This document shows positions 40,935 through 48,795 of a stretch of DNA of 48,795 nt, piece after piece. Position 1 is the stretch's first letter. Every line of letters begins with the position of its first letter. Source of the stretch: Spirosoma endophyticum (lineage in GTDB: Bacteria; Bacteroidota; Bacteroidia; Cytophagales; Spirosomataceae); NCBI RefSeq assembly GCF_900112365.1, contig NZ_FOLQ01000021.1, positions 48,054 through 96,848 of the forward strand. Reading direction: 5' to 3'. Made by a program: the position numbers and the translations under genes. Below the pieces are notes generated by a model. That model worked only from the letters and a program-made list of their open reading frames with translations, was not told the DNA's origin and searched no databases.

Positions 40935-41354
40935 TACTTACTATATGCCGAGCAAGAGCACTCCTTAAGTAACTTGCTATTCTCTATTTTTACCATAGAG
41001 GTAACAGGGATATGTACGAAACTGCTTTCTACCTAGATTGCTTTTAACGGCTTTTTCGCCAAAAATAGATGGCTTGGGAGTCTGAGGATTCGACTGAGAG
41101 ATTATCCATCTTGAGTTAGTAGCAACCAAGCCCTTTTCCAGGCACTACTACATCCGAGACCTTTTCTGTACGGGGCCTGATTGCCCGTTCAGCATCCCGA
41201 TTCACCCAAATAGTAGAGTCAATACCCCTTCTCAATTTGTATACAGTCAGCCCGAAACCGTGGGGCCGGATGAATATGAGCCGACTACCTTGCTTAGCTA
41301 GTAGGTGGTCCAGATAAACTGGTGCCAAATCCCACTAAAGGGGAGGGAAAGACG
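40935..41354. other. Gap without a supported gene
   Basis: A 70-residue frame on the minus strand at 41116-41328 starts MAPVYLDHLLAKQGSRLIFI but shows no family pattern or ribosome-binding site. No promoter or terminator is clear. I see nothing else here. Confidence 0.3.
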
Positions 41355-41453
41355 ATGCTGCTGATTGAAATAGAGTTGGCCAAAGAGCAACAATGGCCCT
41401 TAGTTGACGTGCCGGAGGAGTTGATCCGGGCGCTTGGAATTGGGGAATTGTAA
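41355..41453 (+). CDS. Possible 32-residue peptide or gene remnant
   Basis: ATG 41355 is preceded by GGGAGGGAAAGACG, a purine-rich stretch that could serve as a ribosome-binding site. The frame reads MLLIEIELAKEQQWPLVDVP, EELIRALGIGEL. It has a protein-like composition but is very short and may be the tail or head of a larger lost gene. No relatives are seen in this window. Confidence 0.3.
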   Translation: MLLIEIELAKEQQWPLVDVPEELIRALGIGEL

Positions 41454-41615
41454 GGGGAGGAGCAATCGGGAACTGTTGGGTAATTAGTTTTTCGCTCGGG
41501 TACTACAACGGTAGCGAGACCGATTCAACACCCAAAAACGCTTATAGTTATATAAAGAACGAACTAACCAATACCTTTCCGCCAAGCATCTCCATTAGAG
41601 CGGGTTCACCTTTAA

Positions 41616-44159
41616 TCAAGCCCTAAAGCAAGGTAAGTAAACGCAGAAGGTGGTGCCCTTTCCCGGTGTACTGTTCGCCGTTATACCCCCTCCATGATTG
41701 GCCACCACGCGGTCACAAATCGCCAGCCCAATCCCCGTTCCAGCAAACTCGTTTTTGCCATGTAACCGCTGAAAGACTTGAAAAATGCGGTCTAAATATT
41801 TGGCATCAAACCCGATGCCCTGATCCGTAATGCTGATTTGATGGAACTGGTTCGCAGTACTGGTGGGTCGGATTCGGGTTGGTAGCTCACTCTTGTCCCG
41901 AAGAAAATACTCGATTTGAATCTGAGGTTCCTCATCGGCAGGGGTAAACTTGATCGCATTGGATAGTAGGTTCTGAAAGAGCTGACCAAGTTGTGATTCA
42001 TCGCCTTGGACGACCGTCATCGGATCGACCTCAATATGGGCGTTTCGCTGCTCAATCTGTAAGGATAACGTATCTAGAGCGGTACTAATAATCGCCTTGA
42101 GGGACACCAGGCCAAACGTTTGTTGCCGAGTAGTAATCCGGGAATATAACAACAAGTCCCTGATTAAAGCGGACATCCGAGATCCAGCGGATGTAATCCG
42201 CTGCAAATAATCGAGCGCCTGCTCATTGAGCTGGTTATCAAATTGTTGCATAAGCAAGGTGCTAAATGCCTGAATTTTACGCAAGGGCTCCTGCAAATCG
42301 TGTGAGGCAATGTAGGCGAACTCTTGCAGGTTATCGTTTGAACGCTGTAAATCCTGATTGGCCTGATGTAAGGCCTTTGTGCGCTCGTCAACACGAGCCT
42401 CCAGGTGTTGGGCTAATTGCCGGTATTGGCGTTCACTTTCTTCGACCTGCTGGCGAGACACTACACGCTCAGTTACGTCTACGGCCATATTCAGAATGGC
42501 ATATACGTTCCCCTCCTCATCGGTCAGGGGCTGGTAGACGAAACTAAACCAATAACCTTGTAACCGACCATCCACGACTAAATAAGCCTGCTGTTCGGTC
42601 GTCCGGTAGGGTTGCCCCGTTTCATAAACGCTGTTTAACAAGGACATAAACGGCTGACCTTCCAACTCCGGCAAAGCATTTATAAGTTTTTGCCCGATGA
42701 CTGCCGGCGTTTTTCCCCAGAGTTGAATCATAGCCTGATTGGCCACTGAAATAACTAGTTCAGCCGTTTCATAGACCCCGATCGCAAAGGGTGCCTCTTG
42801 AATGAGGCTACGAAATCGCGCCTCACTTTGTTCGATCTGTCGCCGAATTAACACTTGCGCCGTAACCTCGATAGCCAGAATCATGATCCCGGTAATCTGA
42901 TGATCAGCATTCCGCAGGGGCGTATAGCTGAAATCAAAGTAAACATCTTCCAGGATTCCTTGCCGGACTAATCTGGCCAGAATACCATTGCCATAGTAAG
43001 GAGTCCCCGTATCAAATACCTCCTCCAGGAGTTGGAGAAAGGGTTGATCGTTTAGTTCAGGTAGAGCATCCGTTAGCCGCATACCCGTTATGGCTGAGGG
43101 CTTCCCCCACATCTCAAAAATTCGCTCGTTACCCAATTCGATAACCATCTCCCGGCCTTTTAATTGACCAATGGCCAGGGGGGTCTGCTCGACGATAGTA
43201 CGAAAGCGGGCTTCGCTTTCCTGCAGTTTCCGTTGATTTTGAAGCTGCTGGGTAATATCTATGCTAAAGTCAACGATGCTCACCGTACCATCAGGCTCCT
43301 GAACCGGTTCAAAGCTGGCGTAGAAATAGGCTGTCTCTTCCTGATCGTTACGGTGAAGGGTTATGGGTATTTCGGGGGCAATAAACCGCTGGCCCGTTTG
43401 CCGAACCGAATCAAAAATTTCTTTCAGTCCCTGTTGCGCTAATTCGGGTAAAGCCTCTAATAAGGGCTTTCCCTGCATCTGTTGGATTGTCCGGCCGGCC
43501 ATTTGGGCGATTCGGTCATTGACTAACTCAAAGACATGGTCAGGTCCCCCTAACAATCCAAGGCCAATTGGCGCATGGTCGAAAATAGTCTTTAACCGTT
43601 TTTGGTTAACTTCCAGGGCAGCTTTTTCGGCCTGGAAGCGTTTTTCGCTCTCGTCTAAGATTTTTGTTTTTTTTCGTAAGGCAAGCAGTCTAACCACTTG
43701 CTTGGCGAGAATCGTAAGGGCTGCTAATTGACTGGGGGTGAGTTGCCTGGGCTCATGATCGATGACGCACAGCGATCCCAAGGCAAATCCATTCTCATCG
43801 ATCAATGGAGTACCCGCATAGAAAATGACATTCGGCTCACCCGTTACCAGTGGATTTTGAGTAAATCGACTATCCTGCCGTGAATCAGGGACGACCAGGG
43901 TCTGGTTTGGGTTGTTGATGGCATGGGCACAAAAGGAATCTTCACGTGGGATTTCCCTGACCAGAAGGCCTTGATTGGACTTAAACCACTGGCGTCTATC
44001 ATCCACTAGACTGATGAGGGCAATGGGCGTTTGACAGATTAGGGAAGCCAGCTGGGTTAGCTCATCATATTCTTCCTCCGGTAATGTATCCAGGATACTA
44101 TAACTGGCAAGCGCATCGAGTCGATTCGTTTCCTCAGGGCTCGATGGAGGAATGTTCAT
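41616..44159 (-). CDS. GAF and three-PAS histidine kinase
   Basis: 847-residue cytoplasmic kinase starting at ATG 44159. Residues 25-160 are a GAF domain (EEEYDELTQLASLICQTPIA, SFCAHAINNPNQTLVVPD). Three PAS domains follow at about 188-312, 320-440 and 446-570, all of the type LxxxxPLAIGxxxGxE with closing ITGIMILAIEVT-like ends. A coiled coil (ERTKALHQANQDLQRSNDNL) leads to HisKA with H-box SHDLQEPL (His620), the phytochrome-type form. The ATPase has NLLSNAIKFT, DQGIGFD and GTGIGLAIC. There is no receiver. A promoter-like TTG-N19-TAATTTTA lies just upstream. The output partner is not adjacent. Confidence 0.94.
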   Translation of the reverse strand: MNIPPSSPEETNRLDALASYSILDTLPEEEYDELTQLASLICQTPIALISLVDDRRQWFKSNQGLLVREIPREDSFCAHAINNPNQTLVVPDSRQDSRFTQNPLVTGEPNVIFYAGTPLIDENGFALGSLCVIDHEPRQLTPSQLAALTILAKQVVRLLALRKKTKILDESEKRFQAEKAALEVNQKRLKTIFDHAPIGLGLLGGPDHVFELVNDRIAQMAGRTIQQMQGKPLLEALPELAQQGLKEIFDSVRQTGQRFIAPEIPITLHRNDQEETAYFYASFEPVQEPDGTVSIVDFSIDITQQLQNQRKLQESEARFRTIVEQTPLAIGQLKGREMVIELGNERIFEMWGKPSAITGMRLTDALPELNDQPFLQLLEEVFDTGTPYYGNGILARLVRQGILEDVYFDFSYTPLRNADHQITGIMILAIEVTAQVLIRRQIEQSEARFRSLIQEAPFAIGVYETAELVISVANQAMIQLWGKTPAVIGQKLINALPELEGQPFMSLLNSVYETGQPYRTTEQQAYLVVDGRLQGYWFSFVYQPLTDEEGNVYAILNMAVDVTERVVSRQQVEESERQYRQLAQHLEARVDERTKALHQANQDLQRSNDNLQEFAYIASHDLQEPLRKIQAFSTLLMQQFDNQLNEQALDYLQRITSAGSRMSALIRDLLLYSRITTRQQTFGLVSLKAIISTALDTLSLQIEQRNAHIEVDPMTVVQGDESQLGQLFQNLLSNAIKFTPADEEPQIQIEYFLRDKSELPTRIRPTSTANQFHQISITDQGIGFDAKYLDRIFQVFQRLHGKNEFAGTGIGLAICDRVVANHGGGITANSTPGKGTTFCVYLPCFRA

Positions 44160-44364
44160 AGTTTAGATGGTTACGAAAACATAAACGTTAAAATTACCTG
44201 AAATTTTCAACAGGGCAACTTAGTTGACCCCATAAACCCAGACAACGAGCTGCTTTTCATAATGAGCCATATCTTGGAAATAGTCTACAACATTAAGGAG
44301 TGAGTTTACGAGGTTATCCATGTTGCTTTATCGTTTTAGTGCAATTTTGGAGGTAAGCCATTTT
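44160..44364 (-). promoter_or_regulatory. Promoter region of the 41616 kinase
   Basis: Read on the minus strand, TTG is followed after 19 bp by TAATTTTA, close to the Bacteroidota TTTG-N19-TAnnTTTG promoter but with A as the last base. The start of transcription would lie about 35-40 bp before the ATG. The evidence is weak because the last G of the -7 box differs. Confidence 0.35.
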
Positions 44365-44462
44365 GTTCACGAAAACCCTTGGCTAAATGGAAGCTTTCTG
44401 TTAACAAAAGAAGTTGTCTGAATCCTGCTACTACTGCCTGAAAGCGTTCACGAAAAGGTTCG
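44365..44462 (+). repeat. Diverged repeat, copy B
   Basis: This segment begins GTTCACGAAAACCCTTGGCT and aligns with 389-487 over about 100 bp. It ends in GCGTTCACGAAAAGGTT, which repeats its own first bases, so it may itself be a small duplication. It lies upstream of the kinase at 41616. The rest of 44160-44835 shows no gene. Confidence 0.5.
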
Positions 44463-44835
44463 CAATGTGAACGGCAATTCTAAGTTGATAACTTTGCATG
44501 GGCGCTAAAGGATGAAGCTAAGACCGTTTATAGAAAGGTTTAGTTACTGGTACGATCACTAAAAAAAGTACAATAAAGAGAAACGGAAAATCCGTTATTC
44601 AATAGCTTACGTATCGGCAAAATGCTATTTTAAAATAGACAATATATTTTATAGTTGCCTATGTTTAAGACCCCCTAACAGCCCACCGTCAGGTCTGTCT
44701 TACTAGGCTTTGATAGCTAACGAAAGGTCTCAGGTACTGATCAGTATCGCTGACATCACCAAATTTCTTCCCGTTTCTGTTTTTCAGCCTTGGCTGGCTA
44801 CTTTTGACCCACATTCCCCTTGTGCCAAACCCCCT

Positions 44836-46665
44836 ATGTTAAAACGACTTTGCTTCCTTTCTATCTCCCTGCTGGTCACCAGCCTTATGGTCGCCACTCC
44901 AGGCGCTTATGCCCAGGTCGCCGATTTGCCAACCCGTTGGACGAAAGCAGCCCTGGCGGACCCACTTCCCCTGGGTGAATACCCCCGTCCCCAGTTGCAG
45001 CGGAGCGAGTGGCTTTGCCTGAACGGCACCTGGAATTAACAGGGTGGAAAAACGGTCACTTCGGCTAAAAACCCCACCAGCGTACTCCCCTTCCCGGCGA
45101 CAACGGAAAAAATACGCGTGCCCTATTGCCCTGAATCGGTGCTGTCGGGCATTCAGCGAAAGCAGGAAATCAACATGTGGTATCAGCGGACCTTTACCCT
45201 GCCCGCTGCCTGGGCGGGCAAGCACATCTTGCTCCACTTCGAGGCCGTCGACCACCAGGCCACCATTTTTGTCAACGGCCAGAAAGCAGCCAGCCACGCT
45301 GGTGGGTATGATGCCTTTTCAGTCGATATCACCGCCTGGTTGGCAAAAGGGGCAAACAGCCTGGTGGTGGCCGCTTACGATGCCAATGACGGACGCACGC
45401 CTTCGGGAAAAAATGGCCCCCGGGGTGATTACACCTTCTCCTCCGGTATCTGGCAAACCGTCTGGCTCGAACCAGTCAACCCCGACTACATCCAAACCCT
45501 ACGGCTGCTACCCGACCTGGCGGGCCAGCGGTTGAAACTAGACGTCAAGGCCCCTGGGGCGGCCCGAATTACGGCGGTCGTGTTCGATGGCAAAAAGGAA
45601 GTAGCCCGGGCCGAAGGAACGGCCGAAACCGCTTTCTACCTACCCCTTGCCAACCCCAAACCCTGGTCGCCGGACGCCCCTTTCCTGTATGATGTCAAAC
45701 TGACCCTGACGGCGGCCAACGGGCGCGTGTCGGATGAGGTGATGAGCTACGTGGGCATGCGGGATGTTCAGCTGGGTAAGGTCAATGGCGTCGTCCGACC
45801 CTTGCTCAATGGGCAGTTTGTCATGCAGCTGGGCCTGCTCGACCAGGGCTACTGGCCCGATGGCATTTTGACCGCCCCGACCGAAGAGGCCCTCAAATTC
45901 GACATGGAGTATACCAAAAAAGCGGGCTATAACCTCATTCGTAAACACATGAAAACCGAGCCCCAACGGTTTTATTACTGGGCCGATAAGCTGGGGTTGC
46001 TCGTCTGGCAGGATATGCCCGCCATCTGGTATCCCAACGAAGATACCCTGGCCACCCGGACCCGGTTTCGGCACGAGCTCAAAGCCATCCTGGATGACCA
46101 TTACAATTCCCCGTCCATCATTGCCTGGGTGCCCTTCAATGAAAACTGGGGCGCTTTCGATGTGGTGCGTATTACGGACTGGGTCAAGCGCTATGATCCG
46201 TCCCGACTGGTCAATGGCAACTCGGGTTTCAATAACAATCCGTCTTATCAGAAAGCGTACGGCGATCCGAAGAACGGTGATTTTGTGGATACGCACATCT
46301 ACGTGGGGCCCACCAAAGCCTCGGAGCCTGACGAAAAGCGGGCGGCTTCGCTGGGCGAATTTGGGGGTGTGGGATTGTTTGTGCGGGGGCATATGTGGCC
46401 CGTCGAAAATAATGCTTACGCGTATGAGCCGACAAAAGCGGCCCTAACCGACCGCTACGTTTTCCTGCTGGATCAGGTTGACCAATTGATGCGCTACCGG
46501 GGGTTGAGCGTAGCGATTTACACCCAAACTACGGATGTGGAACACGAAGTAAACGGCCTGCTGACGTATGATCGGGGGGTCGAAAAAATGGAGACGGACC
46601 GCGTTCGAGCCGTCAATCAAGCCGTGCTACAAGCGGGTTATGAATTGGCAACTAAAAAAGACTAG
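44836..46665 (+). pseudogene. Glycoside hydrolase family 2 protein with one in-frame TAA
   Basis: One frame of 609 codons from ATG 44836 encodes a GH2 enzyme (beta-galactosidase/glucuronidase type). A signal peptide (MLKRLCFLSISLLVTSLMVA, ending GAYAQ) is present. The N-terminal sugar-binding domain spans WLCLNGTWN to the jelly-roll region, then comes an Ig-like middle (MSYVGMRDVQLG), and the catalytic barrel starts near NGQFVMQLGLLDQGYWPDG. The acid/base Glu is in NENWG (codon 436) and the nucleophile Glu in LGEFGGVG (codon 508). At 45037-45039 a TAA follows LNGTWN, and the same frame continues QGGKTVTSAKNP, so only one codon is changed. Unless read through, a product from ATG 45118 could start after the signal peptide and would stay in the cytoplasm. 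Confidence 0.88.
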
Positions 46666-46782
46666 TTTATCGGGGGGCTAATATACGTTCGACGCTTAAA
46701 CCAGTTCTATTGGTCACGAGCTGTTACCCTCCTATAATACTATAAAATTTGTATTATTCTCAGTCAAGTTGCATATGCAGTC

Positions 46783-46940
46783 TTATGTTAAGGGAATATT
46801 CCGAGATTGACCACTCTATAGAAGCCGTATAAACTGACTGAATTATCCTTTGGAAAGGGGAGCAGAAAGTACTGCATTATGTTAATGAAATATCCGTAGA
46901 TTGGCCCCATCAACTGCGAGTAAAATACCTTTGAAAAGAA
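46783..46940 (+). repeat. Diverged tandem duplication of a promoter region
   Basis: Two copies, 46783-46860 and 46877-46940, share TTATGTTAA, GAATATTCCGAGATTGACC against GAAATATCCGTAGATTGGCC, and ATCCTTTGGAAAG against ATACCTTTGAAAAG. The second copy ends in a TACCTTTG promoter box. A copied promoter upstream of one gene is unusual. The rest of 46666-46782 shows nothing. Confidence 0.6.
46901..46933 (+). promoter_or_regulatory. Candidate promoter of the SMI1/KNR4 gene
   Basis: TACCTTTG at 46926-46933 matches TAnnTTTG exactly and TTGG at 46901-46904 gives a -33 box with a 22-bp spacer. Transcription would start near 46940, leaving a leader of only about eight bases before the ATG at 46948. Confidence 0.55.
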
Positions 46941-46947
46941 TGATTAT

Positions 46948-47433
46948 ATGGTGTCAATAGAATTCTGGGGTGAAAATTATTATGGACATCCCCCTCTTTC
47001 AGAGGACATAGTCAGCAAAGCGGAAGAGATCTTGAAAGTGAAGCTGCCAGCGTCTTACATTACCTTATTGAAACTTCAGAATGGCGGTTATACAAAAGGA
47101 TTTCAATTCCCAATTGAGCAGGGAATAATTGATATGGATGAAATTCCGCTAGAACAACTTTACGGCATCGTACTTGATCCTTCAATCAAGTCATCTCAGA
47201 ACATCCTAGATAGTAATTACCTAATTGAGGAGTGGGGACTTCCGCCAGATCAAGTGCTTATAAGCGGTAATGGCCACTGGTGGATCACCTTAGATTACAG
47301 ATCAGGAAAAGACCCTAAGGTGAGCTTCTTAGATATGGACCTAAATGTTGAATTAGTTTTGTCTGAGACTTTTAGCGATTTTATTGAGAGACTAGTACCT
47401 GATTCTAGCTTCGCTGGGCAGGACTTTACATGA
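46948..47433 (+). CDS. SMI1/KNR4 family (SUKH) protein
   Basis: 161-residue protein of the SUKH superfamily: SEDIVSKAEEILKVKLPASY, ITLLKLQNGGYTKG (the L-x-x-Y-x-x-x-L-x-x-NGG core), YGIVLDPSIK, EWGLPPDQVLISGNGHWWIT (the GNGHWWI motif) and a final SFLDMDLNVELVLSETFSDF. Members are often immunity proteins for polymorphic toxins, placed next to a toxin gene. Here no toxin or secretion gene is adjacent, so this is an orphan copy. Base use is more AT-rich than its neighbours, which hints at transfer. Confidence 0.92.
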   Translation: MVSIEFWGENYYGHPPLSEDIVSKAEEILKVKLPASYITLLKLQNGGYTKGFQFPIEQGIIDMDEIPLEQLYGIVLDPSIKSSQNILDSNYLIEEWGLPPDQVLISGNGHWWITLDYRSGKDPKVSFLDMDLNVELVLSETFSDFIERLVPDSSFAGQDFT

Positions 47434-47446
47434 ACTGTGTTAAAAG

Positions 47447-48453
47447 TCAAGCCATCGAGCGTAAAATAGGTTGATAATTTGGATTAAAATCCTCATCGAA
47501 CTTCACAACCGCAAACGCCTGACGAAGCAGTTTGTTGACAACGGCCATTAAGGCAACATTAGTCACCTTGCCCGCAGCTTTCAGCCGCTGATAACACTCG
47601 CGACACGGTTTATTATAGCGAATAGCGGACAAGCTAGCCATATATAATTGACCCCTTAAATGAGCATCCCCTGAGCGATTGATTCCCTTGGTGATCCCTA
47701 CTTTCCCCGATTGATAGATCACCGGAGCCACACCGATAAACTTGGCCAGAGCCTTAGCGGATGTAAAGTCGCGAAAGCCGTTCGTGGTCTCAATCAGGGC
47801 TGTGGCAACGGCATAAGAGTTACCCTTTATAGACCGTAATCGCTTGTACTGCTCGGCAAAATCAGCTTGGCAAACCTGATTGATTTCAGCCTTTAGTTGA
47901 GCAATGGCCGCCTGAAAATGAGCAATCATCTGTTGCAAACTATGTTGAACGGTAGCATCTTGTAAGGGCAAAGGCTGGAATGATTCCTGTAAATTAAGCA
48001 GTGCTACTCGCTGCCGCGTCGGCGGTCCGATTTTGGTATTGTCTAAGCAAGGTTCGTTTCTGCCTAAGTAATAGTAAACTATCATTACTCATCTGATAAA
48101 CAGGCGGTTGAATCGCCCTTCCGTATTCAGACAATAAAATAGCATCGCTCGGATCGGTCTTGGTGATCGATAAATGCATTTTGGCGAAGTGATGACTCTG
48201 CTTCGGGTTAATGACTGATATCGTCACCTTGGCTTAGGTAAGCATATAGGTCACTAAAACAGAGTAGGAACCGCCGGGCCGCCGGAGCGGTGGCTTCCAG
48301 CACGCAGTGGGCCTGCTCGGGAAGTTGATTTATCAGCGAGCGAATGCCGTCAGGCGAATTGGCGAAGCTACTCACTTTCCAGCCCGTCGTTGGTTTTGGG
48401 ATAGCCACAGAAAGACTATCTTTAGACACGTCAATACCAATGTAAGTGGTCAT
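47447..48453 (-). pseudogene. IS110-family transposase with frameshifts and a stop
   Basis: Three fragments in different frames form one transposase. The N-terminal part from 48453 reads MTTYIGIDVSKDSLSVAIPK and CVLEATAP; a shift near 48285 leads into GSYSVLVTYMLT, an in-frame TAA near 48234, then AKVTISVINPKQ, TDPSDAILLSEY. A second shift near 48015 leads into QRVALLNLQESF and the C-terminal part with LRSIKGNSYAVATALIETTN, GVAPVIYQSGKVGITKGINR, SGDAHLRGQLYM, to the end near 47447. The element is therefore inactive and its ends are not defined. Its guide RNA region cannot be placed. Confidence 0.85.
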
Positions 48454-48492
48454 ATAAATAGATAGTTACAAAGCCGGGCCGATTTCTATGGA

Positions 48493-48795
48493 TCAAGCAA
48501 GGGGGAGGGCATAAGTTTTGTCATATTTTTTGCCTCGCTTGACCACTGCATAGACCCGATGGATGAGTTTATTTCGTAATGCGTTGATGACCAACATCTT
48601 ATTTTTACCGTCGGCGACTTTACGTTGATAATAATCCTGTAACTCTCCTTTCACCTGTAGGGCCGACATGGCTGCCATATGGAGTAACGTTTTAAGTGAT
48701 TTTCGGGCATGATGATTCACGCGGGTCTTGCCCCGTACACTACTGCCTGAAGAGTGCTCAAAGGGAGCTACGCCCGCATGGCAAGCCAGCTTTTT
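48493..48795 (-). CDS. Partial IS110-family transposase, C-terminal end
   Basis: The frame runs off the right edge. Read on the minus strand from the edge it gives KKLACHAGVAPFEHSSGSSV, RGKTRVNHHARKSLKTLLHM, then VKGELQDYYQRKVADGKNKM and INALRNKLIHRVYAVVKRGK, the C-terminal Tnp part with the GVAPFEHSSG block. It is not the same copy as the broken one at 47447-48453, whose N-terminus lies next to its 3' end 40 bp away. Two IS110 genes in the same direction suggest insertion of one near the other. Confidence 0.85.
   Translation of the reverse strand, partial: KKLACHAGVAPFEHSSGSSVRGKTRVNHHARKSLKTLLHMAAMSALQVKGELQDYYQRKVADGKNKMLVINALRNKLIHRVYAVVKRGKKYDKTYALPLA

Noticed and set aside
41116..41328. 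70-residue minus-strand open frame
   Set aside because: No domain, no ribosome-binding site and unusual composition for the region.
45640..46392. 250-residue open frame on the minus strand inside the GH2 gene
   Set aside because: It is opposite a coding region with clear catalytic motifs, has a His/Pro/Gly-rich composition typical of antisense frames and no family pattern.
17337..48453. Reassignment of stop codons in this organism
   Set aside because: TAA and TGA end many intact genes here in a normal way, and the interrupted genes also contain frameshifts, so decay or sequence error is simpler.
1..48795. CRISPR array, restriction system or phage module
   Set aside because: No regularly spaced repeats, Cas, methyltransferase, restriction enzyme, integrase or structural phage genes are recognisable on either strand.

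Overview
The window looks like an accessory region of a Bacteroidota chromosome, most likely Spirosoma or a close relative in the Cytophagales. This rests on a periplasmic-sensor hybrid kinase with Reg_prop and Y_Y_Y domains, several PAS/GAF hybrid histidine kinases, DUF2382 and DUF937-OmpA stress and envelope genes, IS110 transposases and a few TAnnTTTG-like promoter boxes. The genus is inferred from gene style only; there is no rRNA or tRNA to anchor it. No CRISPR array or phage module is visible.

Layout. 0-9 kb: two GAF/PAS hybrid kinases with C-terminal receivers (661-2355 and 6561-8978, both minus) flank small lineage-specific genes, a frameshifted small gene and a riboswitch-like hairpin. 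9-17.6 kb: a sigma-factor remnant, a broken response regulator, a five-PAS kinase overlapping a receiver-cNMP-HTH(Crp) regulator, a truncated fatty-acid desaturase, a decayed receiver and an intact receiver with Glu in place of the phospho-acceptor Asp. 17.6-25.1 kb: small hypothetical genes and a 1404-residue hybrid two-component sensor. 25.6-32.7 kb: a small gene with a promoter and a 21-bp-stem terminator, a receiver remnant, a BrkB/YihY membrane protein with a decayed partner, then a minus-strand set (DUF937-OmpA, two DUF2382 proteins, YtxH) resembling an envelope and stress-response group. 33-36.8 kb: a secreted protein, an apparently complete IS110 element, a LytTR protein and a CheY-like receiver. 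37-41 kb: more small genes, an OmpA-domain remnant, a decayed gene and a sigma-70 gene with a stop inside its HTH. 41.6-48.8 kb: a GAF/PAS kinase, a glycoside hydrolase family 2 gene split by one in-frame TAA, a lone SMI1/KNR4 (SUKH) gene and two broken or partial IS110 transposases.

How it works together. The intact part is a sensory hub: five large histidine kinases, four stand-alone or fused regulators and one DNA-binding LytTR protein. Only the 11046/13877 pair is clearly co-translated. The hybrid kinases at 661 and 6561 share the same kinase-receiver core, and the receivers at 16848, 36288, 15902 and 26256 form one diverging family, so much of the region grew by duplication.

The most striking general property is gene decay. 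About a dozen reading frames are recognisable but interrupted by one or a few in-frame stops or single-base shifts. Small lineage-specific protein families recur two or three times across the window with no assigned function. I found no clear new defence or mobile system. The best leads are the Glu-substituted receiver, the receiver-Crp fusion with its duplicated-PAS kinase, the small-protein families, the IS110 element with a candidate guide-RNA region, and the unusual number of single in-frame stops.
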